DNA from: JAIBJN01 sp963775505
GTDB lineage: Bacteria > Actinomycetota > Thermoleophilia > Gaiellales > Gaiellaceae
Assembly: GCA_963775505.1 (NCBI GenBank)
Contig: CAVZIL010000008.1
Location: forward strand, 558,001 to 622,000
DNA: 64,000 nucleotides
Direction: 5' to 3'
Shown here: in pieces, positions 43,292-52,258 of the stretch
Layout of the letters: the number at the start of each line of letters is the position of its first letter
Numbering within the stretch: position 1 is the first letter of the stretch
Notes under the pieces: generated by a model
What the model saw: only the letters and a program-made list of their open reading frames with translations
Database searches by the model: none
Told to the model about the DNA's origin: nothing
Translations under genes and position numbers: made by a program

Positions 43292-43379
43292 GCCCGCAAG
43301 ACGCCTACCTACCCGGAGGGATGGTCTTTCGGGGAGGTTCGCTCCAGATCCTTGATTCGGAGATTCGCTTTCACTACCG

Positions 43380-43396
43380 TCCTGAGGGCCCCTCGG
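43380..43396 (+). terminator. Possible terminator hairpin before RTX gene 1
   Basis: CCTGAGGG/CCCCTCGGG can pair with one G-T wobble 90 bases after the sulfotransferase stop, followed by a T/C-rich tract (CACTTCTTCCTG). Weak candidate; it also sits 26 bases before the RTX gene start. Confidence 0.3.
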
Positions 43397-43421
43397 GAGG
43401 GCACTTCTTCCTGATCCTCAA

Positions 43422-45212
43422 TTGGCCGTGCGGCGTCTCATCCGTCATTCTGTCCGACCCGTGCTCGGGGTCCTCTGCGCGGGCGTGGCCTTCGCGTTCC
43501 CGTCGTTGGCGCAGGCGGAGAGCTGCACGTACAACCCCGCAACGGCCTCGGTGAGCGCGTCGATCACGCCGGGCGGCTCGGCCGTGGTCGACGTCGTCGG
43601 CGGCGCGATTCGCTTCGGCGCCGTGCCGGCGCCGTGCGGAGCGGCGACGACCACCAACACGAATTCCATCTCGATCGCCGGAGCCGTGGGAACGACCGAG
43701 CGACTGACATTCGACCAGCGCACCGGCCTCCTCGCTCCCGGCGCGTCGTCCGAGTCCAACATCCCCGAGATCGAGGTCGCGACGTCGCTCGGCGACGCGA
43801 CGGACACCATCGTTCTCTACTTGACCCAGGGCAATGACGTCGTCGCGCAGGGCCAGAACGGCCTCGCCATGAACTCGGACGGCGACGTCGACGTCACCGT
43901 CTCGCCGGGCGCGTTCCCGATGGAGATCTACGCGCTCGGTGGTAATGACATCGTCAACGCCCGCGGCTCCAACGGTGCGGGCCTGCACTTCCTCGGCCCG
44001 GTCGTAATCGAAGGCGGGGACGGCGACGACACGCTCCGCGGCAGCTCCGAGCCCGACACGTTGACCGGAGGCCCCGGCAACGATCGCATCGAAGGGCAGG
44101 AGAGCGCCGACCTGATCGACGGTGGCCCGGGGAACGACAACATCAGCGCCGGGGACGGCCCCGACAACGTCACGGGTGGGCCGGGCGCCGACATCTTCGC
44201 GCTCAGCGCCGGGGACGACGTCGCCTTCGCCGACGACGGGGAAGCGGACAGCTCGATCAACGGCGGCGCAGGGATCGACACGGTCCGCTACGACGCCGGC
44301 CTCGACCCGACTCCGGTGGCGGTCGAGAACAGGATCGCGGTCACGCCTCCTCCTCCGCCTCCTCCGCCTCCTCCGCCCGCAGGCTCGTGCATCTATGACG
44401 CCGCGAGCAAGGCCGTCACCGCGCAGATGACGGCCGGCTCGCAGGGAACGCTCCGCGTCGCCGGGACGGGGGAGATCCACTTCGGCGCCGTGCCCGCGCC
44501 TTGCGGAGCCGCGACGACCGCGAACACCAACTCGATCACGCTCCTCGGCGCAACCGGGTCGGCGGAGCACGTGACGATCGACCAGAGCGGCGGGGCCTTT
44601 GCCCCCGGCGCGACCGCGGAAACCGGGTCCTCTGAGATCGAGATCGCCGTCAACCTCGGGGACGCGACCGACCAAGTGGTCGTCCTGGGCACGGCCGGCA
44701 ACGACGTGATCTTCGTCGGCCAGAACGGGGTCGCCCTGAACGCCGACGGCGACGTCGACGTGACGTTCTCGCCGCTCCCGGCGATCCTGGAGATCCGCGG
44801 AGCCGGTGGCCAGAACACGATCACCGGCCAGGGCAGCCAGGGAGCCGGGGCGCGGTTCGCGGGCAAGCTCCTGCTCTTCGGTGGCGATCTCGGCGACACG
44901 CTGACGGGCGGCGACGGTGCGGACGAGCTCAACGGAGGCGCAGGCGCCGACGTGCTCGGAGGTCGGCTGGGAGCCGACGTGCTCATGGGCGCGGGTGGAG
45001 CCGACAGCCTCGCCGGCAACGACGGCAACGACGAGATGACCGGCGGAGGCGGAGCCGACTCCTTTATCGGAAGCGCCGGAGACGACGTCTTCTTCGCGGT
45101 CGACGGAGTCGCGGACACGCAGCTCAACGGCGGCGCCGGAATCGACACGGCCCATTACGACGCCGCGCTCGACCCGACGCCCCTCGCGGTCGAGAACCGG
45201 ATTCCCGAGTAG
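43422..45212 (+). CDS. Secreted RTX-like calcium-binding repeat protein 1
   Basis: 596 aa. Signal peptide ends LAQA-ES (about residue 32). Two modules of about 280 residues, each with a Cys pair (SCTYNP ... PAPCGAATT), a beta-rich part (GDATDTIVLY, QNGLAMNSDGDVDVT) and a block of RTX-type nonapeptides (GGPGNDRIEG, GGDGADELNGG). A Pro-rich linker (about residues 306-321) joins them. Calcium-dependent folding outside the cell is expected. TTG 43422 or GTG 43428 start. Followed after one base by a paralogue. No type-I secretion genes are nearby, so export is probably by Sec. Confidence 0.85.
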   Translation: MAVRRLIRHSVRPVLGVLCAGVAFAFPSLAQAESCTYNPATASVSASITPGGSAVVDVVGGAIRFGAVPAPCGAATTTNTNSISIAGAVGTTERLTFDQRTGLLAPGASSESNIPEIEVATSLGDATDTIVLYLTQGNDVVAQGQNGLAMNSDGDVDVTVSPGAFPMEIYALGGNDIVNARGSNGAGLHFLGPVVIEGGDGDDTLRGSSEPDTLTGGPGNDRIEGQESADLIDGGPGNDNISAGDGPDNVTGGPGADIFALSAGDDVAFADDGEADSSINGGAGIDTVRYDAGLDPTPVAVENRIAVTPPPPPPPPPPPAGSCIYDAASKAVTAQMTAGSQGTLRVAGTGEIHFGAVPAPCGAATTANTNSITLLGATGSAEHVTIDQSGGAFAPGATAETGSSEIEIAVNLGDATDQVVVLGTAGNDVIFVGQNGVALNADGDVDVTFSPLPAILEIRGAGGQNTITGQGSQGAGARFAGKLLLFGGDLGDTLTGGDGADELNGGAGADVLGGRLGADVLMGAGGADSLAGNDGNDEMTGGGGADSFIGSAGDDVFFAVDGVADTQLNGGAGIDTAHYDAALDPTPLAVENRIPE

Positions 45213-45213
45213 C

Positions 45214-47793
45214 GTGAAAGGGGTTGCGGCCGCCGTTGCACTGGCCGCAGCGGGGCTCGCGCTGCCCGGAGTCGCTCGGGCGGAGTCCTGTGCGTACGAG
45301 CCGCTCACGCGCACCCTGAGCGCGTCAGTCACGCCCGGCGGCTCGGCCGTGGTCGTCGTCGCCGGTGGCGAGATCCATTTCGGCGCCGTCCCCGCGCCCT
45401 GCGGAGGCGCGACGACGGTGAACACGGACGCGATCGCGATCGTCGGAAGCGCCGGGACCACGGAGCAGCTCACGATCGACCAGCGCGGAGGCTTCTTCGG
45501 CCCCGGAGCGACCGCCGAGAGCAACGTCCCCGAGATCGAGATCGCGGCCTCGCTCGGCGATCCCACCGACCGCGTGGTCGTCTACGGAACCGAGGGTCCC
45601 GACCACTTGGCCGCGGGGCAGAACGGCATGGCGACGAGCACCGACGGCGACGTGGACATCACCTTCTCGCCGAGCGCCTTCCAGCTCGAGGTTCACCTCC
45701 TGGGCGGAGACGACTACTTCAACGGCCGCGGCGAGGGCGGCGCCGGCCTCCACTTCCTGGGCCCGATCGTCCTGACGGGCGGCCCGGGGAACGAGTCGCT
45801 CCTGCGGGGCAGCTCGGAGCCCGACTCGATCGACGGAGGCTCGGGGAACGACGAGCTGCGAGGAGAGGACTCGGCCGACATCCTCGTCGGCGGCGAGGGG
45901 GACGACCTCCTCGCGGCGGGCGACGGGAGCGACACGCTGACGGGGTCCTCCGGCCGCGACCGCCTCCTCGGGTCGAGCGGCGGCGACACGCTCCTCGCGC
46001 GCGACGGAGAGGCGGACGTCGAGGTCAACGGCGGGCCCGGCGTCGACACCGCCTACATCGACGCCATCGACCCGGCGCCACTCGCCACCGAGAGCGTGAT
46101 CCGCCCCGCGGAGTCGTGCGCGTACGACGGCATCAGCCTGGCACTCTCGCTGACGATGACGGCGGGCTCGACGGCGACGCTCGTCCTCGTGAACGGGGAG
46201 ATCTGGTGGGGCGAGGTGCCGCAACGGTGTGGCGCGGCGACGGCGACCAACACGGACTCGATCTCCATCGAGGGCGCGGTCGGGACGACGGAGACGCTCG
46301 TCCTCGACCAGCGCGGCGGTTTCTTCGGGCCCGGGGCGACTCCGGAGTTCAACACGCCGGAGATCGAGATCACGACCGCGCTCGGCGACGCGAGCGATCG
46401 CGTGATCGTGTTCGGGACGGAAGGGGACGACTTCACCGCATCCGGCCAGAGCGGCTTCGCGACGAGCACCGACGGTGACGTCGACATCACGTTCTCGCCG
46501 AGCACGTTCCGGCTCGACGTCCATCTCCTCGGCGGGAACGACCACTTCGACGCCCGCGGCACGGGCGGGGCGGGGCTCAATTTCCTCGGCCCGATCGTGG
46601 CGACCGGAGGCGACGGCAACGAGACGCTCATCCGCGGCGGCGCGGCCGTCGACTCGCTCGACGGCGGGCCGGGAGACGACGTGCTGGAGGGCCAGGACTC
46701 CGCCGACCTCCTGGTCGGCGGCCCCGGAGACGACACGATCGGTGCCGGCGACGGCGCCGACACGATGAACGGCGGTCCCGGGGCCGACGTCTTCAACGCG
46801 AGCGCCGGCGACGACACGCTCCTCGCGCAGGACGACGAGTCCGACGTGTCGCTCTCGGGCGGGGCCGGCAACGACACGGCGTTCATCGACACGGGCATCG
46901 ACCCGGCGCCGGTGACGGTCGAGAACGTCTTCGGCGACGAGACCCCGCCGCCACCGCCCGCGGCGGGGTGCACGTACGACGCCGGGAAGCGCGCGGTCAC
47001 GGCGAGCCTCGAGGCAAACGGACAGGCGACGCTCGTCGTCGCGGCCGGCGGCGAGATCCACTTCGGCGCCGTGTCGAGCGCGTGCGGCGCGGCAACGACG
47101 GCGAACACCGACTCGATCGCCGTCGCGGGCGCGGCCGGGTCGGTCGAGTCGGTCACGATCGACCAGTCGGGCGGCGCCTTCGCGCCGGGCGCGACGGCCG
47201 AGACCGGATTGTCCGAGATCGAGATCGCCGTCAACCTCGGCGACGCGGCGGACGAGGTAACCGTGCTGGGCACGCCGGGGGACGACGCGATCTTCGTCGG
47301 CCAAAACGGTGTCGCGCTGAACGCCGACGGAGACGTGGACGTCACCTTCGCGCCGCTTCCGGCCGGCCTCGAGATTCGCGGCGGCGGCGGCCGCAACTCG
47401 ATCAACGGTCAGGGAAGCCAGGGAGCCGGAGCGCGGTTCCAGGGCAAGCTCGTGCTCTACGCGGGCGACCTCGGCGACGCGCTGACGGGCGGCGACGGCG
47501 CCGACGAGCTGTACGGGGGCGCGGGCGCCGATGCGCTCGAGGGCCGATTGGGGTCCGACACGGTCTCGGGCGGGGCCGGAAACGACACGCTGGCCGGCAA
47601 CGACGGGAACGACGAGCTGACGGGTGGCGAGGGCGCCGATTCCTTCGCCGGAAGCGCCGGCAACGACGTGCTCTTCGCGGTCGACGGCGCCGCGGACGTC
47701 CAGCTCAGCGGCGCCTCGGGGACCGACACGGCGCACTTCGACGCCGGGCTCGACCCCACGCCGGTCGCGGTCGAGATCCACCTTCCGGAGTAG
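45214..47793 (+). CDS. Secreted RTX-like calcium-binding repeat protein 2
   Basis: 859 aa, three modules of the same type as protein 1. Signal peptide ends VARA-ES. Each module starts with a SCAYE/SCAYD/GCTYD phrase and ends in RTX repeats (GGPGDDVLEG, GAGDGADTMNGG, GGAGADALEG). The third module is closest to the second module of protein 1. GTG 45214 begins one base after the previous stop. The pair arose by tandem duplication. Likely surface or matrix proteins; possible partners of the exported polysaccharide, by genomic context only. Confidence 0.85.
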   Translation: MKGVAAAVALAAAGLALPGVARAESCAYEPLTRTLSASVTPGGSAVVVVAGGEIHFGAVPAPCGGATTVNTDAIAIVGSAGTTEQLTIDQRGGFFGPGATAESNVPEIEIAASLGDPTDRVVVYGTEGPDHLAAGQNGMATSTDGDVDITFSPSAFQLEVHLLGGDDYFNGRGEGGAGLHFLGPIVLTGGPGNESLLRGSSEPDSIDGGSGNDELRGEDSADILVGGEGDDLLAAGDGSDTLTGSSGRDRLLGSSGGDTLLARDGEADVEVNGGPGVDTAYIDAIDPAPLATESVIRPAESCAYDGISLALSLTMTAGSTATLVLVNGEIWWGEVPQRCGAATATNTDSISIEGAVGTTETLVLDQRGGFFGPGATPEFNTPEIEITTALGDASDRVIVFGTEGDDFTASGQSGFATSTDGDVDITFSPSTFRLDVHLLGGNDHFDARGTGGAGLNFLGPIVATGGDGNETLIRGGAAVDSLDGGPGDDVLEGQDSADLLVGGPGDDTIGAGDGADTMNGGPGADVFNASAGDDTLLAQDDESDVSLSGGAGNDTAFIDTGIDPAPVTVENVFGDETPPPPPAAGCTYDAGKRAVTASLEANGQATLVVAAGGEIHFGAVSSACGAATTANTDSIAVAGAAGSVESVTIDQSGGAFAPGATAETGLSEIEIAVNLGDAADEVTVLGTPGDDAIFVGQNGVALNADGDVDVTFAPLPAGLEIRGGGGRNSINGQGSQGAGARFQGKLVLYAGDLGDALTGGDGADELYGGAGADALEGRLGSDTVSGGAGNDTLAGNDGNDELTGGEGADSFAGSAGNDVLFAVDGAADVQLSGASGTDTAHFDAGLDPTPVAVEIHLPE

Positions 47794-47856
47794 CGAGCTC
47801 CCGGATTCCCCCGGTCGCTGGCGAAGCACGTCACGATGTGACGTGCACGGAATTCG

Positions 47857-49356
47857 ATGACGCAGAACCCGCAGACATTCGGATACACGCTCAAGTGGGC
47901 GACGGTGATGACGTCCGGGACCCGCGCGATCGCCACCGCCGTCACGTTCGTCATCGCCGCGATCCTCGGGCCCGGGGACTTCGGCCTCGTGACGGTTGCG
48001 CTCGTCTACGTCATGTTCGTCAACGTCTTCCTCGAGCAGGGCCTGCTCACCGCGATCATCCAACGAGACGACCTCGAGCCAGAGCATCTCGACTCGGCTT
48101 TCTGGCTGAACTTCGGCTGGTGCCTCGTCCTGACGGGTCTCGTGTACCTGAGCGCCGGCTGGTGGGCCGGGGTGAACGACATGCCGGACGTGGAGCCCGT
48201 GATCCAGGTCCTCTCGCTCCTCGTCTTGATCGAGGGGCTCGGGATCGTCCAGACCGCGGTTATGCAGCGGTCGCTCGCGTTCAAGCGGCTCGCGCTCCGG
48301 TCCAACGTCGGCGCCGTCCTGAGCGGCGTGGTCGGCGTGTCGCTGGCGCTGCAGGGAGCGGGCGTCTGGGCGCTCGTCGCGCAACAGCTCGTGATCGAGG
48401 GCACCTTCCTCGTGCTGGTCTGGGTCCTCAGCCCGTGGAAGCCTCGTTTTCGCTTCTCCGCAATCCACGCGCGCCAACTGCTCGGGTTCTCCGTCAACGT
48501 CCTGGCGGCGAACCTCGCCGCCTTCGCGGGCCGGCGTGCCGATTCGCTCGTGATGGGAATCTTCTTCGGCCCCGTCGCGGTCGGGCTCTACCGCCTGGCC
48601 GATCGCGTGGTCGAGGTCGTGCTCGACCTGACGATGCAACCGGTCGGCGTGATGTCGCTCCCGCTCCTCTCGCGACTCCAGAACGACCCGGCGCGCCTCC
48701 GCGAGACGGCTCTCAAATGTCTGCGTGCGACTGCGGTGATCGCGGTGCCCGCCCTGCTCGTCGTGGTGGCGACGAGCCCCGAGCTCGTGGCGCTCCTCGG
48801 AGAGGAGTGGGAACAGGCTGCGGTCCCCCTCCAGCTCCTCTGCCTGGCGGGCATCGGCAAGGCCGTGGGGCTGTTCACGGGGCCCGTTCTCTTCGCGGTG
48901 TCGCGGCCGCGGTTCCGCGCGGTCATGCTCTGGCTGATCGCCGGCGCCAGCACGGCCGTGGCGGTGGTGGTCGGCGACGCGCTGAGCGGAGACTCGGTCG
49001 AGACGCAGGTGGTCGGCATGTCCGCCTCGCGGGCCGTCCTCTTCCTCATCGTGCTCCTTCCGGTCTACGTCGCGATCATCCACCGCTTCACGGGGGTTTC
49101 CGTGCGGTCGTTCCTCAGCGACGTCCCTGCGCCCGCGCTCTCGGGGCTCGGCGCCGTGGTCGCCGCGTTCGTGGTGCGGGAGTCGGGGGCGATCGACGGG
49201 CTTTCGCCCTTCCCGGCGGTGCTCGTCACCGGGAGCGTCGCGCTGCTGACGACAGGAGGCCTCCTCGTCCTCCTGGACGACTCCGCACGCCGGTATGCGC
49301 GCACGCTCGCGGGGCGCGTGTGGCCCTCGCTCGCGCCCAGGTCCGGGGGCTCGTAG
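47857..49356 (+). CDS. Wzx-like polysaccharide flippase (MOP superfamily)
   Basis: 499 aa with about 12 hydrophobic helices. N-terminal region LKWATVMTSGTRAIA ... ILGPGDFGLVTVA and the middle FSVNVLAANLAAFAGRRADSLVMG match the WzxC/polysaccharide_synt family of lipid-linked oligosaccharide flippases. Moves undecaprenyl-linked units across the membrane for the Wzy-like polymerase. ATG 47857 after a 63-base gap. Convergent with the FemAB-like gene 1 (13 bases between stops). Confidence 0.87.
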   Translation: MTQNPQTFGYTLKWATVMTSGTRAIATAVTFVIAAILGPGDFGLVTVALVYVMFVNVFLEQGLLTAIIQRDDLEPEHLDSAFWLNFGWCLVLTGLVYLSAGWWAGVNDMPDVEPVIQVLSLLVLIEGLGIVQTAVMQRSLAFKRLALRSNVGAVLSGVVGVSLALQGAGVWALVAQQLVIEGTFLVLVWVLSPWKPRFRFSAIHARQLLGFSVNVLAANLAAFAGRRADSLVMGIFFGPVAVGLYRLADRVVEVVLDLTMQPVGVMSLPLLSRLQNDPARLRETALKCLRATAVIAVPALLVVVATSPELVALLGEEWEQAAVPLQLLCLAGIGKAVGLFTGPVLFAVSRPRFRAVMLWLIAGASTAVAVVVGDALSGDSVETQVVGMSASRAVLFLIVLLPVYVAIIHRFTGVSVRSFLSDVPAPALSGLGAVVAAFVVRESGAIDGLSPFPAVLVTGSVALLTTGGLLVLLDDSARRYARTLAGRVWPSLAPRSGGS

Positions 49357-49369
49357 GAGGCGCCCGGGC

Positions 49370-50548
49370 CTACGAGGCCGAGGGCGTCTGCGCCGGTCTG
49401 CGGAAACGCCGCTTGAGCGAGTGCGCGAGCCTGCCGTCACCGGCGATGCGCTTCGCCGCCCCGATGCTCGTTTCCAGAGCCGTGCGGGTGAGGTTGATGC
49501 GGGCGCCGCGAAACGTGGGCGCGTAGATCACCACGTTCCCCTCGCGCCAGCTACTCGTCCCGAACCGCTCCTTGTAGTCGGCGTCGCCGATCCCGAAGTC
49601 GACGACGCGCGCCGTCCCGTCGCGGCAGAGGTCGTCGAGCGCCTGCAGGAGCAGGTAGGTCCCGACGCGAAGGTGCGCCAGGGCCGGGTCGTAGCCCGGG
49701 CGCCCCAAGCGAAACCGACCCCGGTAGAGCTCGCCGTAGTGGAACGAGCAGGGGCGGCCGTCGAGGTCGAGCACGTACCCACGGAACCAACCGCGGTCGA
49801 GCGCTATTCTCGTGCGCTCCCGCTGCACGGGCGTGTCGCGGAAAGCGACCCCGAGGGCGTGCTGGTACGTCTTGGGCGCCACCGCCTCGACGTCGCGGAA
49901 GAAGTCGTCTATCTGCTCCGGCCTCGAGTAGCGGCGGACGGCGAGCCTACCTTCGTACTGTCGCTCGAGCTTCCGCATGTAGCCCATGAGCCGCTGTCGG
50001 GTCTTCCGCGAGGAGCGGCCGAGGATCTCCTCGACCGAGGCGGGCAGCTCGAGCTCCCAGTGCACCTCGGAGTCGCCGAAGTGCTGGCGCGCGAGGAAGG
50101 GCACCTCGGCCGTCGCCATCCGGTAGAGCGGTGAGTCGAGCGGGAGGTAGCGAAGGACGGCGATGTCCGCCTCCCGGGCGGCGAGCGAGGACCGGAGGCT
50201 CCCGAGCAGCTCGCGAAACGCCCCCTCGTCGACGGCGCCGAGGATCCCGCCGTTGAGCACCGAGATGGAGCGGACCGTGGGGGCATAGAGGGTGCGGTAG
50301 CCGACTCTGCTCTTGAGCTGGAGCTCCTCGATCCGCGCGACGAGCATCGCTTCGGGGCTGCCGTTCCTCTCGAGCACGAGCACGTGCGGCCGGAGAACCG
50401 CCGGATCGAGCTGAGAGGCCTGGAAGAAGTCGGGATCGGCGACGATCTCATCTCCCTGGAGGCTCAGCCAGGCGTCCCGCACGGAGGCGAGCTCGGGCAG
50501 GCTGCGGAGGACGCGAACGTGCTTGCCGCTCACTGTTCCCTCACCCAC
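49370..50548 (-). CDS. FemAB/GNAT-like acyltransferase 1
   Basis: 392 aa double-GNAT fold of the CelD/BcsL or FemAB-related group. Landmarks: SSRKTRQRLMGYMRKLER, GWFRGYVLDLDGRPCSFHYGE, and GDADYKERFG near the C-terminus. Family members transfer acyl or aminoacyl groups to cell-wall or polysaccharide amines. GTG 50548 overlaps the SRPBCC gene by 8 bases; GTG 50533 is an alternative. Paralogue of the protein at 51083, with which it shares GWFRGYVL and a GDAxYK motif. Last gene of a six-gene operon starting at 55672. Confidence 0.82.
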   Translation of the reverse strand: MGEGTVSGKHVRVLRSLPELASVRDAWLSLQGDEIVADPDFFQASQLDPAVLRPHVLVLERNGSPEAMLVARIEELQLKSRVGYRTLYAPTVRSISVLNGGILGAVDEGAFRELLGSLRSSLAAREADIAVLRYLPLDSPLYRMATAEVPFLARQHFGDSEVHWELELPASVEEILGRSSRKTRQRLMGYMRKLERQYEGRLAVRRYSRPEQIDDFFRDVEAVAPKTYQHALGVAFRDTPVQRERTRIALDRGWFRGYVLDLDGRPCSFHYGELYRGRFRLGRPGYDPALAHLRVGTYLLLQALDDLCRDGTARVVDFGIGDADYKERFGTSSWREGNVVIYAPTFRGARINLTRTALETSIGAAKRIAGDGRLAHSLKRRFRRPAQTPSAS

Positions 50549-51086
50549 TCGAGTCGCTCGCCGCCTCCGCCCGGCGCTTGAGTGCCTCGGCCATCAGGTC
50601 GAGGCCGGCCTGCTCCTCCTCGGTCGACGTGAAGGGCGTCAGGATGCCTTCGAACCGCTTGTGCATGACGACCCGGACGCGCTCGTCCCCGAGCGAGTCG
50701 ATGATCACCTCGTACTCGCGATCGGAGACGCCGGGCATGACGTCACGCGACATCCAGGCCAGCTTCCGGTCGGGCCTGAGGATGGTGATCTCCGGCGAGA
50801 GGTCCTGCCCCTCGTCGCCCGGAGGCTGCAGGTGGACCTCGATCTCGGCTCCGAGTCGCGCCTCGCCCTCCGCCTCCGTCATGAGCGGGTTCCAGCTCGC
50901 GTAGCCCTCGAAGTCGGTCAGGATCCGCCACACCGTCTCCTTCGAGGCGTCGATGGTCACCTCGCTCTGGATCGTCTTGGACGGCCGGTCGAGGGCGGCG
51001 CTCGCGAGCACGGCGAGTGCAAGCAGCACGATCACGAGGACGAGGGCCGCGAGAACGATCGTGACGAGTCGCGGCGGGCGTCTCAC
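50541..51086 (-). CDS. Membrane-anchored SRPBCC (START/Bet v 1-like) protein
   Basis: 181 aa. N-terminal transmembrane helix (about 9-33), then an SRPBCC domain: SEVTIDASKETVWRILTDFEGYASWNPLM, and EVHLQPPG ... WMSRDV. These folds bind hydrophobic ligands. GTG 51086 overlaps the FemAB-like gene 2 stop (GTGA). Sandwiched between two FemAB-like acyltransferases; it may present a lipid or acyl group to them. Function is inferred from context only. Confidence 0.8.
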   Translation of the reverse strand: MRRPPRLVTIVLAALVLVIVLLALAVLASAALDRPSKTIQSEVTIDASKETVWRILTDFEGYASWNPLMTEAEGEARLGAEIEVHLQPPGDEGQDLSPEITILRPDRKLAWMSRDVMPGVSDREYEVIIDSLGDERVRVVMHKRFEGILTPFTSTEEEQAGLDLMAEALKRRAEAASDSSG

Positions 51087-52258
51087 GATCCACCCTGCGA
51101 GGCGCGCGTGCGCCAGATCCGGCGCGCTTTCGCCACGAGCCCGCCGCGCCGGAGCGCGGCTCTGGCGGCGGAGTCCGCCCCCGCCAGCACCGTTCTTGTC
51201 ATGTTGAGGCGAATCGATCTCGGCCTCGGCGTCCACACGGAGACGTCCCGCTCGAGCCAGCTCTCGTCGCCGAGCTGGCGCTTGTACGTGGCGTCCCCGA
51301 AGCCGAAGTCGAATGCGTGCACGGACTCGTCGGCGCACAGGTCCTCGATGAGCCGCATGAGGAGAAAGCCGCCGGGGCGGGACTCGGCGTGGGCGGGATC
51401 GAACCCCGTCGCATCCAGCCCGAACGTGTTCCGGTAGACGTTCCCGTGGCAGAACGCGACGGGCTCGTCTCGAAGATAGAGAACGTAGCCGCGGAACCAG
51501 CCGCGCTCCATGGTGAGCTGCGTCAGGCGACGGTGCAGCTCGTCGGAGGAAAAGCCGACGCCGAGCCCCGCCTGGTAGGTCGTGCGATGAACGGCTGCCG
51601 AGTCCTCGAAGAGCCGGTCGAGATCTTCCGGCGCGCGAAACACGCGGACCGACACGTCGTCGCCGTAGGTCTCCCGCATGTTGACGGCGTCCTTGCGGGC
51701 CTGCCAGCGAACCTTCTTCTTCCTGGGGGCGAGGAACTCGTCGAGCGAGCCGGGCAGGGCCGAGCGCCAGTGCGGCAGCGGCTCGGCAAGACGGTCGCGC
51801 CGCAGCCGCGGAGCCCGCTCGCTCGCGACGGTGTGAAAGGGCGATCCCAGCTTCAGCATCCGGATCCGGACGAGGTCGGCTTCCTTCGGGGAGACGGAGC
51901 GCCAGAGCGCGTCGACGAGGTCGGGGGCGCTGGCCTCGTCGGCGTCTCCCAGCACACCGCCGTACGCGACGATGATCGTCCGCACGCGCGGGTTCGAGAC
52001 GGTCGCGTAGCCGAGCTTCGCCGGGAGGCGCTGGTCTTCGAGGCGCCCGACGAGCAGCGCGCGCCGGCCCTCCTCCTCGACGTGGACGACGTGGGGCCGC
52101 ACGACTCCAGGGGCATGGCGCAGATAGGTGAGGAAGAAGTCGAGGTCGCTCGTCAGAGCGGGGCTCTGCAGCGCCTCCCACTCGGGACGGAGCGCCTCGA
52201 CATCCTCGAACGTGCGCGCGACGCTGACGCGGGATCCCGTTCCGACGGCCGTCCCCAT
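51083..52258 (-). CDS. FemAB/GNAT-like acyltransferase 2
   Basis: 391 aa, paralogue of the protein at 49370. Landmarks: APRKKKVRWQARKDAVNMRE, GWFRGYVLYLRDEPVAFCHG and GDATYKRQLGDESW. ATG 52258 shares one base with the aldo/keto reductase stop (TGATG), so translation is coupled. The fold predicts transfer of an acyl or aminoacyl group to a sugar or peptide amine in the cytoplasm. Two diverged copies suggest two successive additions. Confidence 0.82.
   Translation of the reverse strand: MGTAVGTGSRVSVARTFEDVEALRPEWEALQSPALTSDLDFFLTYLRHAPGVVRPHVVHVEEEGRRALLVGRLEDQRLPAKLGYATVSNPRVRTIIVAYGGVLGDADEASAPDLVDALWRSVSPKEADLVRIRMLKLGSPFHTVASERAPRLRRDRLAEPLPHWRSALPGSLDEFLAPRKKKVRWQARKDAVNMRETYGDDVSVRVFRAPEDLDRLFEDSAAVHRTTYQAGLGVGFSSDELHRRLTQLTMERGWFRGYVLYLRDEPVAFCHGNVYRNTFGLDATGFDPAHAESRPGGFLLMRLIEDLCADESVHAFDFGFGDATYKRQLGDESWLERDVSVWTPRPRSIRLNMTRTVLAGADSAARAALRRGGLVAKARRIWRTRASQGGS

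Noticed and set aside
43374..45566. 730-codon minus-strand frame opposite RTX gene 1
   Set aside because: Repeats in it mirror the RTX repeats of the coding strand; no independent coding evidence.
43422..47793. Regular DNA repeats considered as a CRISPR array
   Set aside because: They are coding RTX nonapeptide and module repeats in one frame, with no fixed repeat/spacer structure.
45325..49440. 1371-codon minus-strand frame across RTX gene 2 and the flippase
   Set aside because: Spans two unrelated real genes, has shadow-type composition, and lacks any family signature.
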